A stretch of DNA of 64,000 bases from Plantago major (lineage: Eukaryota > Streptophyta > Magnoliopsida > Lamiales > Plantaginaceae). The DNA lies in assembly GCA_026545765.1 (NCBI GenBank), contig CM048842.1:25768667-25832666 (forward strand). The letters run 5' to 3'. Shown one piece after another: positions 1 to 10,568 of this stretch (its first letter is position 1; every line of letters starts with the position of its first letter). The translations under genes were made by a program, and so were the position numbers. The notes under the pieces were generated by a model. It saw nothing but the letters and a program-made list of their open reading frames with translations. It had not been told where the DNA came from and did not search any database.

Positions 1-370
1 TGTCGAAGTACCATTTTCCTGCATTGTTAGGAGAAGTAGCAACAGAGAAAACAACATTGCAAGTATGATTTTATTTAGCTACCCAAACATGTTTCGAAAC
101 ACTCTTGTGTTTTCTTATCTGTCCTGGAGATTTGTCTTGTTTAGGAGAGCTAGGAAAACACTTTAGAGTCTTAAGATTACATCTTTCAGTCTCTGTTGAA
201 GTGGATGTTATCACAACATTGACTAGCATCACCGCTTTGTCTGGCAAAACCGGATGTGAGGGAATTGTGGAGAGATTACCGAGGTTGGAGGTATCAACAT
301 ATTCACTCTTTAAGTCCTTTTGGTACTTGAAGCAGAAGGCTTTTGTGACTGATTTAAGATGTGTATGCAC
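1..370 (-). pseudogene. gag-protease linker and start of the protease region, copia element (partial)
   Basis: This is the part of a minus-strand Sirevirus-type polyprotein between gag and the protease. Reading leftwards from about 370, one frame runs to a TAA at 71-73 just after the residues HVWVAK. The same frame then continues past the stop as NHTCNVVF and ends at the window edge with GKWYFD. A Trp-Tyr-Phe-Asp motif like this normally opens the protease region of plant copia elements, so the window is cut just as that domain begins. The TAA breaks an otherwise open frame, so this copy is not functional here. It continues the gag pseudogene at 310-2025, but in a different frame. The assignment rests on motif recognition and position, not on an alignment. 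Confidence 0.7.
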
Positions 371-2025
371 ACAAACAAAGCTTTTTCTTTGACAAATATA
401 GGACCTTTATGAGCTCGTAAAGGGTTTGACAACTTTTGAGGTATCGGGTCAACAAGGTCGTTCATGTTGCTCCCAAGTTCATCACAACTACTTGTGTACC
501 CTAAACCAGTGGTCCTATCATTGTTCACATCAAGCATCTCATTAAGTCTAGAAGTAGAAGAGTTCCATTTAGCAATTACCTTCTTTTCATTATCTAGCTC
601 AGAGATTACTTTGAACAGCTCAGAGTCCTTCTTTGTTAATTCAGCTTCTAGTTTGACAATGGTGTCTTTCAGATTGTGGTTCTCCTTCTCAGTTTTCTTG
701 AGGAGTTTTCTGAGAGTCTTCCATTCACTGAAGAGTTTCTCATACATCTGTTGCAGTTCCTTCACCATTTGATCTGCATTAACTTCTTCTTCTGAAGGAC
801 TATCTATATCAAAATCCACAGAACCATGTAGACATAAAACATTAGATATTCCTGACTTTTCAGGTTTGGTTAGTGCCAAGATTTCACAGTTCTCAGAGTC
901 ATCATAGTCAAAGAAGATTTCTATTCCTGATGTTGTCTTGACAATGTTGTCCCAACATTGGTCATCAACATGGTAAGTGGATGAGCGGAGAGCTCTGGCA
1001 TTGGTAGTTGAATCATCTTCTTTTTCTTCATCTTCCTATTCTTCATCTGAGTCACCGAGACAAGCAAGAAGATTCTTTTTCTCTTTTACGAGATTGTTAG
1101 CACATTCATTTTGATAATGACCCCATCCTGGCATTCAAAACATCTAATCTTACTAAGAGGAGTGCGATCAAATCAGATTGAGCTAGTTTTGGAAGTAGAA
1201 CCGCTTTGAAGGTATTGGTTTTCTTTTTGAAAGTTTTAGTTCCACTTGAGGATCCTTGACCGAGTTTTTCCTAATCTAAGTTTGTTGAACTTCCTCACAA
1301 GATTGTTGAAAGCTTCCTCACCATATTGTCACTCATCACTACTACTATCGCTTTGAAGATTTTGCTTTAGAAAGCAGTGAAGGAAATACTATGAGTTTTC
1401 ATACCTTGTCTCTTATTTTCATTTAGTTCAAAATTTTCAAATTGTTCAACAGGTATGAAAATCCATAGTTGCCAAGTTATGAGTGTCTTCCAAAATAGTG
1501 ACTTTGGTATTAAATCTTGAGGAAAGAGATCGAATGACTTTGGAAACAAGTTGCCTATTAGAAATAGCTTCTCCAGTCTTTGGACTTCATTTGAGAGAGT
1601 CAAAAGTTTTTCAAAATAGGAGTCAATGGTTTCTTCCTCCGCCATTCTTAGATTTTCAAATTGAGACCAAAGCATTCTAAGTTTAGTTTGTTTGACACTA
1701 GCATCCCTTCACAATGACTCAAGTAATTCCCAAGCTTGTTTTGCAAGAGTGCTTTTGAATGATTTTAACATATGAGAATCTACATGACCAAAGATAGCAT
1801 TTAAAGCTTTTTCATTATAAGAGCTAAGAAGTATGTCACCGCAGAGAAGCGTTCTTCGTATGGGAACAATGTCACCATCAAGATCGTGTCCTTCATTGGC
1901 GGTGTATCCTTCCGAATGGATCTCAAGCACGGCCATCAAGGGACTTGATGTATGTCCTCATCTGAATTTGCCAAGAATGGTAGTTGGACCCATCAAGCAG
2001 GAGGTCTATCAGAGTTTGCATCCAT
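310..2025 (-). pseudogene. gag: decayed gag of a Sirevirus-type Ty1/copia retrotransposon
   Basis: Gag forms the virus-like particle that packages element RNA. The likely start is the ATG at 2025-2023, 36 bases inside the primer site, opening MDANSDRPPA and meeting a TGA at once. Reading left, recognisable pieces lie in different frames. A capsid-like region (1939-1709) includes NEKALNAIFGHVD and AKQAWELLESL. A second piece (1675-1367) includes SQFENLRMAEEETIDSYFEK, typical of the UBN2-type gag family. A CCHC zinc knuckle lies at about 1141-1102 (Cys-Phe-Glu-Cys, then Gly-His and Asn-Glu-Cys), with a one-base indel between its halves. An acidic and coiled-coil stretch (879-310, with KLLKKTEKENHNLKDTIVKL) is typical of the Sirevirus gag C-terminus. 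Several frameshifts and stops mean no full gag can be made. The order LTR, primer site, gag on the minus strand is coherent. Confidence 0.8.
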
Positions 2026-2060
2026 TGTAGTAGTACCAAATCCGGACCAAAGAGTTAGGT

Positions 2061-2071
2061 GGCTCATGCCA
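2061..2071 (-). other. degenerate tRNA-Met primer-binding site
   Basis: Reading the minus strand out of the LTR, the LTR ends in TTCTAACA and is followed by AG and then TGGCATGAGCC. This resembles the initiator-Met tRNA-complementary site of plant copia elements, with a substitution and a short deletion. Its place between the LTR end and the gag ATG supports the call. The damage suggests an old copy, or a sequence error at the CAG position. Confidence 0.65.
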
Positions 2072-2073
2072 CT

Positions 2074-2916
2074 TGTTAGAACTCAAGATCCCGGATTGGT
2101 ACTTTGGAATAAGATCAATGGACAATGTTGCCAACAATGTTGTTCAACATTGTCTACGAAATGTAAAGCAATGGATTAATAATGTAACTTCTATTACCAA
2201 GCCAATATATAGAAAAATATATTGGCATATTAGGCAAAATATCTACCGACAGAAAAGTAGATCTAATCAACTAGGTTTAATACAATCACAAACGATTGAT
2301 TAATCAACCAAACTAGCCCTAGAAGAACCAACAAGAAAAGCTATTCTAGGTCGATGTTTGAAAGAGTTATTCCAACAATGAATACTCTTAGACAAACTCT
2401 AAAGCTAGCAGAAAACAAGAAGCCTAAACTCTTTTAATAAAATCTCGATTGATCATCAAGAAAGGCTCGAGAAACTTGCTTTGCTGAATCCTTGCATATA
2501 TATACTTGAGATGTCGACCTCTTCCATCTATGTCGAAAGGCAATAGGATCTTGGCAAAGGCAATTTTTACTTTTACTTGTTTTCTTCAAAAGCGCATAGA
2601 AGGAAATTCCCATATTTCAATTCTTCATAAAATATATTCCTTCTTGCTTTCACCACAGGCTGTTCTTTTTCCTTAAATCAATTCTTGTTCGTTTCCTCAA
2701 TACTTCCAGTCCAAGTATCCTGTCCAAAGTGCTTTGTCTTCGATGTCTGCGGCAATGCTATATCTTCAAAGTTATGCCAACATTGAATTCTATCCTGTCA
2801 CAATGTTATACAACATTGATAATCCTGCAGCTTCACAAACAACAACAACCACAAACTTGGAACTGATTATTGAAAGACAAGATTATCAAAAAATAAGTGC
2901 ATGCTGCACTTTCACA
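2074..2916 (-). mobile_element. 5' LTR of the minus-strand copia element (843 bp)
   Basis: The right edge is fixed by the abrupt start of the pol-derived array: sequence up to TTTCACA is unrelated to it, and AGTCCCAGATATC onward matches the middle of an array unit. The left edge is fixed by the adjoining primer-binding site. On the minus strand the LTR therefore starts TGTGAAAGTGC and ends GTTCTAACA, with the usual TG...CA ends. It holds a TATA box about midway and a short inverted repeat near its start (AAGTGCA-TGC-TGCACTT). The second LTR is not in the window. If the element inserted into the array, the 5-base target duplication should begin AGTCC at 2917. Confidence 0.75.
2494..2504 (-). 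promoter_or_regulatory. TATA box of the LTR promoter
   Basis: The minus strand reads TATATATATGC about 410 bases inside the LTR, the usual place for the promoter that drives the genomic RNA. Transcription would start some 30 bases further left and run towards gag. The call rests on sequence and position only. Confidence 0.55.
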
Positions 2917-5900
2917 AGTCCCAGATATCTCTAACACTAAAAAAGTGTCAGATATATCCATGGCATTTCCCATGTGTCAGATATCTTAGATACTGCACAA
3001 GTATCTCATCAAGATCATATTGATTCACATTCAAATCAAAATTATATTGATGCTACTAGTTCAAAACCCATTATAAATTGATAAGAAATCATCCTGCAAA
3101 GGATGTGATTGGTCCCATAGACCAAGGAGTTAGAACTAGAAGAGCAATTGCTGAAAAAGCAAATTGTCTCTATGGATGTTTCATCTCAAACATTGAACCA
3201 AAGACTATAGAAGAAGCATTAAAGGATCAAGATTGGATCTTTGCAATGCAAGAAGAGTTGGATCAATTTGAGAGTAACAAAGGCAGATGAAGAAATATTT
3301 CTTGGTTATTCTCTGAATAGCAAAGCCTACAGAATCTACAACAAAAGAACGCAAAAGATCGAAGAATCTGTTCATGTAGTGTTCTATGAAGGAAACAAGA
3401 AAGTACTCTTAAATGATGATCTCTCAGATAGGTTCAAAGAACTAAGGATTAAAGATTCTCCAAAAGGATCCTCAGAAGGAAACAATTCTATCATTCAAGT
3501 AGAGGATGAGTCTGACGATGAAAAACAACATATGCTTAGTAACAACCAGATGAGTCTAAGACATGACGAAGAATTTCCTATGAGAATTCAAGAAACGGAA
3601 CAGGTTACTGAGAACCTTCATCATGGAGAGGTATCTGAAAATGAGATTGCTGAAATACAAGTCCCAGATATCTCTTACACTGAAAAAGTGTCAGATATCC
3701 ATGGCATTTCCCATGTGTCAGATATCTAGATGCGGCACAAGTATCTCATCAAGATCATATTGATTCACATTCAAATCAAAATGATATTGATCCTACTAGT
3801 TCAAAACCCATTATGAAATGGATAAGAAATCATCCTGCAATGGATGTGATTGGTCCCATAGACCAAGGAGTTAGAACTAGAAGAGCAATTGCTGAAAAAG
3901 CAAATTGTCTCTATGGATGTTTCATCTCAAACATTGAACCAAAGACTATAGAAGAAGCATTAAAGGATCAAGATTGGATCTTTGCAATGCAAGAAGAGTT
4001 GGATCAATTTGAGAGAAACAAAGGCAGATGAAGGAATATTTCTTGGTTATTCTCTGAATAGCAAAGCCTACAGAATCTACAACAAAAGAACGCAAAAGAT
4101 CGAAGAATCTGTTCATGTAGTGTTCTATGAAGGAAACAAGAAAGTACTCTTAAATGATGATCTCTCAGATAGGTTCAAAGAACTAATGATTAAAGATTCT
4201 GAAAAAGGATCCTCAGAAGGAAACAATTCTATTATTCAAGTAGAGGATGAGTCTGACGATGAAAAGCAACATATGCTTAGTAACAACCAGATGAGTCTAA
4301 GACATGATGAAGAATTTCCTATGAGAATTCCGGAAATGGAACAGGTTACTGAGAACCTTCATCATGGAGAGGTATATGAAAATGAGATTGCCGAAATATA
4401 AGTCCCAGATATCTCTAACACTGAAAAAGTGTCAGATATCCATGGCATTTTCCATATGTCAGATATCTTAGATACTGGACAAGTATCTCATCAAGATCAT
4501 ATTGATTCACATTCAAATCAAAGTGATATTGATCCTACTAGTTCAAAACCCATTATGAAATGGATAAGAAATCATCCTATAAAGGATGTGAGTGGTCCCA
4601 TAGACCAAGGAGTTAGAACTTGAAGAGCAATTGCTGAAAAAGCAAATTGTCTCTATGGATGTTTCATCTCAAACATTGAACCAATGACTATAGAAGAAGC
4701 ATTAACGGATCAAGATTGGATCTCTGCAATGCAAGAAGAGTTGGATCAATTTGAGAGAAACAAAGGCAGATGAAGGAATATTTCTTGGTTATTCTTTGAA
4801 TAGCAAAGCCTACAGAATCTAGAACAAAAGAACGCAAAAGATCGAAGAATCTGTTCATGTAGTGTTCTATGAAGGAAACAAGAAAGTACTCTTAAATAAT
4901 GATCTCTTAGATAGGTTCAAAGAACTAATGATTAAAGATTCTGAAAAAGGATCCTCAGAAGGAAACAATTCTATCATTCAAGTAGAGGATGAGTCTGACG
5001 ATGAAAAACAACATATGCTTAGTAACAACCAGATGAGTCTAAGACATGATGAAGAATTTCCTATGAGAATTCCAGAAATGGAGCAGGTTACTGAGAACCT
5101 TCATCATGGAGATGTATCTGAAAATGAGATTGCTGAAATATAAGTCCCAGATATCTCTAACACTGAAAAAGTGTCAGATATCCATGGCATTTCCCATGTG
5201 TCAGATATCTTAGGTACTGCACAAGTATCTCATCAAGATCATATTGATTCACATTCAAATCAAAGTGATATTGATCCTACTAGTTCAAAACCCATTATGA
5301 AATGGATAAGAAATCATCTCAAGAAGGATGTGATTGGTCCCATAGACCAAGGAGTTAGAACTTGAAGAGCAATTGCTGAAAAAGCAAATTGTCTCTATGG
5401 ATGTTTCATCTCAAACATTGAACCAAAGACTATAGAAGAAGCATTAAAGGATCAAGATTGGATCTCTGGAATGCAAGAAGAGTTGGATCAATTTGAGAGA
5501 AACAAAGGCAGATGAAGGAATATTTCTTGGTTATTCTCTGAATAGCAAAGCCTACAGAATCTACAACAAAAGAACGCAAAAGATCGATGAATCTGTTCAT
5601 GTAGTGTTCTATGAAGGAAACAAGAAAGTACTCTTAAATAATGATCTCTCAGATAGGTTCAGAGAACTAATGATTAAAGATTCTGAAACAGGATCCTCAG
5701 AAGGAAACAATTCTATCATTCAAGTAGAGGATGAGTCTGACAATGGAAAACAACATATGCTTAGTAACAACCTGATGAGTCTAAGACATGATGAAGAAAT
5801 TCATATGAGAATTCCAGAAATGGAACAGGTTACTGAGAACCTTCATCATGGAGATGTATCTGAAAATGAGATTGCTGAAATACATGTCCCAGATATCTCT

Positions 5901-6248
5901 AACACTGAAAAAGTGTCAGATATCCATGGCATTTCCCATGTGTCAGATATCTTAGATACTGCACAAGTATCTCATCAAGATCATATTGATTCACATTCAA
6001 ATCAAAATTATATTGATCCTACTAGTTCAAAACCCGTTATGAAATGGATAAGAAATCATCCTGCAAAGCATGTGATTGGTCCCATAGACCAAGGAGTTAG
6101 AACTAGAAGAGCAATTGCTGAAAAAGCAAATTGTCTCAATGGATGTTTCATCTCAAACATTGAACCAAAGACTATAGAAGAAGCATTAAAGGATCAAGAT
6201 TGGATCTCTGCAATACAAGAAGAGTTGGATCAATTTGAGAGAAACAAA
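2917..6248 (+). repeat. pol: array block 1: truncated first unit plus 4 units
   Basis: The partial unit 2917-3281 starts in the middle of the linker because the LTR interrupts it. Full units start at 3282, 4023, 4765 and 5507. Substitutions such as KDSPKGSS, EEIFLGYS and TAA/TGA stops in the linker frame make the left end somewhat more divergent than the centre. The unit at 5507 has a fully open 254-codon frame (5493-6257) that runs 23 bases into the next unit. Its first codon would be TTG, so it is not a credible plant gene. Confidence 0.92.
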
Positions 6249-7601
6249 GGCAGATGAAGGAATATTTCTTGGTTATTCTCTGAATACCAAAGCCTACAGA
6301 ATCTACAACAAAAGAACGCAAAAGATCGAAGAATCTGTTCATGTAGTGTTCTATGAAGGAAACAAGAAAGTACTCTTAAATAATGATCTCTCAGATAGGT
6401 TCAAAGAACTAATGATTAAAGATTCTGAAAAAGGATCCTCAGAAGGAAACAATTCTATCATTCAAGTAGAGGATGAGTCTGACAATGGAAAACAACATAT
6501 GCTTAGTAACAACCAGATGAGTCTAAGAGATTGTATCTGAAAATGAGATTGCTGAAATACATGTCCCAGATATCTCTAACACTGAAAAAGTGTCAGATAT
6601 CCATGGCATTTCCCATGTGTCAGATATCTTAGATACTGCACAAGTATCTCATCAAGATCATATTGATTCACATTCAAATCAAAATTATATTGATCCTACT
6701 AGTTCAAAACCCATTATGAAATGGATAAGAAATCATCCTGCAAAGCATGTGATTGGTCCCATAGACCAAGGAGTTAGAACTAGAAGAGCAATTGCTGAAA
6801 AAGCAAATTGTCTCAATGGATGTTTCATCTCAAACATTGAACCAAAGACTATAGAAGAAGCATTAAAGGATCAAGATTGGATCTCTGCAATACAAGAAGA
6901 GTTGGATCAATTTGAGAGAAACAAAGGCAGATGAAGGAATATTTCTTGGTTATTCTCTGAATACCAAAGCCTACAGAATCTACAACAAAAGAACGCAAAA
7001 GATCGAAGAATCTGTTCATGTAGTGTTCTATGAAGGAAACAAGAAAGTACTCTTAAATAATGATCTCTCAGATAGGTTCAAAGAACTAATGATTAAAGAT
7101 TCTGAAAAAGGATCCTCAGAAGGAAACAATTCTATCATTCAAGTAGAGGATGAGTCTGACAATGGAAAACAACATATGCTTAGTAACAACCAGATGAGTC
7201 TAAGAGATTGTATCTGAAAATGAGATTGCTGAAATACATGTCCCAGATATCTCTAACACTGAAAAAGTGTCAGATATCCATGGCATTTCCCATGTGTCAG
7301 ATATCTTAGATACTGCACAAGTATCTCATCAAGATCATATTGATTCACATTCAAATCAAAATTATATTCATCCTACTGTTCAAAACCCATTATGAAATGG
7401 ATAAGAAATCATCCTGCAAAGCATGTGATTGGTCTCATAGACCAAGGAGTTAGAACTAGAAGAGCAATTGCTGAAAAAGCAAATTGTGTCTATGGATGTT
7501 TCATCTCAAACATTGAACCAAAGACTATAGAAGAAGCATTAAAGGATCAAGATTGGATCTCTACAATGCAAGAAGAGTTGGATCAATTTGAGAGAAACAA
7601 A
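6249..7601 (+). repeat. pol: array block 2: two short units (677 and 676 bp)
   Basis: Units 6249-6925 and 6926-7601 both lack the same ~65 bases of the linker. The sequence passes from GAGTCTAAGA straight to GATTGTATCTG, skipping the stretch that encodes the region from HDEEF to the Gly-Asp before VSENE. The truncated frames they leave (…MSLRDCI) are identical, so the deletion arose once and the unit was then duplicated next to itself. This marks local unequal exchange at one-unit register. Confidence 0.93.
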
Positions 7602-10568
7602 GGCAGATGAAGTAATATTTCTTGGTTATTCTCTGAATAGCAAAGCCTACAGAATCTACAACAAAAGAACGCAAAAGATCGAAGAATCTGTTCATGTAGT
7701 GTTCTATGAAGGAAACAAGAAAGTACTCTTAAATAATGATCTCTCAGATAGGTTCAAAGAACTAATGATTAAAGATTCTGAAAAAGGATCCTCAGAAGGA
7801 AACAATTCTATCATTCAAGTATAGGATGAGTCTGACGATGAAAAACAACATATGCTTAGTAACAACCAGATGAGTCTAAGACATGATGCATAATTTCCTA
7901 TGAGAATTCCAGAAATGGAACATGTTACTGAGAACCTTCATCATGGAGAGGTATCTGAAAATGAGATTGCTGAAATACAAGTCCCAGATATCTCTAACAC
8001 TGAAAAAGTGTCAAATATCCATGGCATTTCCCATGTGTCAGATATCTTAGATACTGCACAAGTATCTCATCAAGATCATATTGATTCACATTCAAATCAA
8101 AACTATATTGATCCTACTAGTTCAAAACCCATTATGAAATGGATAAGAAATCATCCTGCAAAGGATGTGATTGGTCCCATAGACCAAGGAGTTAGAACTA
8201 GAAGAGCAGTTGCTGAAAAAGCAAATTGTCTCTATGGATGTTTCATCTCAAACATTGAACCAAAGACTATAGAAGAAGCATTAAAGGATCAAGATTGGAT
8301 CTCTGCAATGCAAGAAGAGTTGGATCAATTTGAGAGAAACAAAGGCAGATGAAGGAATATTTCTTGGTTATTCTCTGAATAGCAAAGCCTACAGAATCTA
8401 CAACAAAAGAACGCAAAAGATCGAAGGATCTGTTCATGTAGTGTTCTATGAAGGAAACAAGAAAGTACTCTTAAATAATGATCTCTCAGATAGGTTCAAA
8501 GAACTAATGATTAAAGATTCTGAAAAAGGATCCTCAGAAGGAAACAATTCTATCATTCAAGTAGAGGATGAGTCTGACAATGGAAAACAACATATGCTTA
8601 GTAACAACCAGATGAGTCTAAGACATGATGAAGAATTTCCTATGAGAATTCCAGAAATGGAACAGGTTACTGAGAACCTTCATCATGGAGATGTATCTGA
8701 AAATGAGATTGCTGAAATACAAGTCCCAGATATCTCTAACACTGAAAAAGTGTCAGATATCCATGGCATTTCCCATGTGTCAGATATCTTAGATACTGCA
8801 CAAGTATCTCATCAAGATCATATTGATTCACATTCAAATCAAAACTATATTGATCCTACTAGTTCAAAACCCATTATGAAATGGATAAGAAATCATCCTG
8901 CAAAGGATGTGATTGGTCCCATAGACCAAGGAGTTAGAACTAGAAGAGCAATTGCTGAAAAAGCAAATTGTCTCTATGGATGTTTCATCTCAAACATTGA
9001 ACCAAAGACTATAGAAGAAGCATCAAAGGATCAAGATTGGATCTCTGCAATGCAATAAGAGTTGGATCAATTTGAGAGAAACAATGGCAGATGAAGGAAT
9101 ATTCCTTGGTTATTCTCTGAATACCAAAGCCTACAGAATCTACAACAAAAGAACGCAAAAGATCGAAGGATCTGTTCATGTAGTGTTCTATGAAGGAAAC
9201 AAGAAAGTACTCTTAAATAATGATCTCTCAGATAGGTTCAAAGAACTAATGATTAAAGATTCTGAAAAAGGATCCTCAGAAGGAAACAATTCTATCATTC
9301 AAGTAGAGGATGAGTCTGACGATGAAAAACAACATATGCTTAATAACAACCAGATGAGTTTAAGACATGATGAAGAATTTCTATGAGAATTCCAGAAATG
9401 GAACAGGTTACTGAGAACCTTCATCATGGAGATGTATCTGAAAATGAGATTGCTAAAATACAAGTCCCAGATATCTCTAACACTGAAAAAGTGTCAGATA
9501 TCCATGGCATTTCCCATGTGTCAGATATCTTAGATACTGCACAAGTATCTCATCAAGATCATATTGATTCACATTCAAATCAAAATTATATTGATCCTAC
9601 TAGTTCAAAACCCGTTATGAAATGGATAAGAAATCATCCTGCAAAGCATGTGATTGGTCCCATAGACCAAGGAGTTAGAACTAGAAGAGCAATTGCTGAA
9701 AAAGCAAATTGTCTCTATGGATGTTTCATCTCAAACATTGAACCAAAGACTATAGAAGAAGCATTAAATGATCAAGATTGGATCTCTGCAATGCAAGAAG
9801 AGTTGGATCAATTTGAGAGAAACAAAGGCAGATGAAGGAATATTTCTTGGTTATTCTTTGAATAGCAAAGCCTACAGAATCTACAACAAAAGAACGCAAA
9901 AGATCGAAGAATCTGTTCATGTAGTGTTCTATGAAGGAAACAAGAAAGTACTCTTAAATGATGATCTCTCAGATAGGTTCAAAGAACTAATGATTAAAGA
10001 TTCTGAAAAAGGATCCTCAGAAGGAAACAATTCTATTATTCAACTAGAGGAAGAGTCTGACGATGAAAAGCAACATATGCTTAGTAACAACCAGATGAGT
10101 CTATGACGTGATGAAGAATTTCCTATGAGAATTCCAGAAATGGAACAGGTTACTAAGAACCTTCATCATGGAGAGGTATATGAAAATGAGATTGCTGAAA
10201 TACAAGTCCCAGATATCTCTAACACTAAAAAAGTCTGAGATATCCATGGCATTTCCCATGTGTCAGATATCTTAGATACTGCACAAGTATCTCATCAAGA
10301 TCATATTGATTCACATTCAAATCAAAGTGATATTGATCCTACTAGTTCAAAACCCATTATGAAATGGATACGAAATCATCCTGCAAAGGATGTGATTGGT
10401 CCCATAGACCAAGGAGTTAGAACTAGAAGAGCAATTGCTGAAAAAGCAAATTGTCTCTATGGATGTTTCATCTCAAACATTGAACCAAAGACTATAGAAG
10501 AAGCATTAAACGATCAAGATTGGATCTCTGCAATGCAAGAAGAGTTGGATCAATTTGAGAGAAACAAA
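7602..10568 (+). repeat. pol: array block 3: four units
   Basis: Units start at 7602, 8344, 9086 and 9827. Two of them (8344 and 9086) carry IEGSVHVV in place of IEESVHVV. The linker mostly has NYIDPTSS, giving way to SDIDPTSS in the last unit. A premature TAA at 9056-9058 breaks the end of the unit starting at 8344, and its junction to the next reads AACAATGGCAG. No gene function is implied. Confidence 0.9.

Noticed and set aside
105..772. Plus-strand frames at 105-392 and 464-772
   Set aside because: They are antisense to the gag and linker sequence, which has clear motifs on the minus strand.
2734..2934. 66-codon plus-strand frame
   Set aside because: It crosses the LTR/array boundary, so it is a chance frame.
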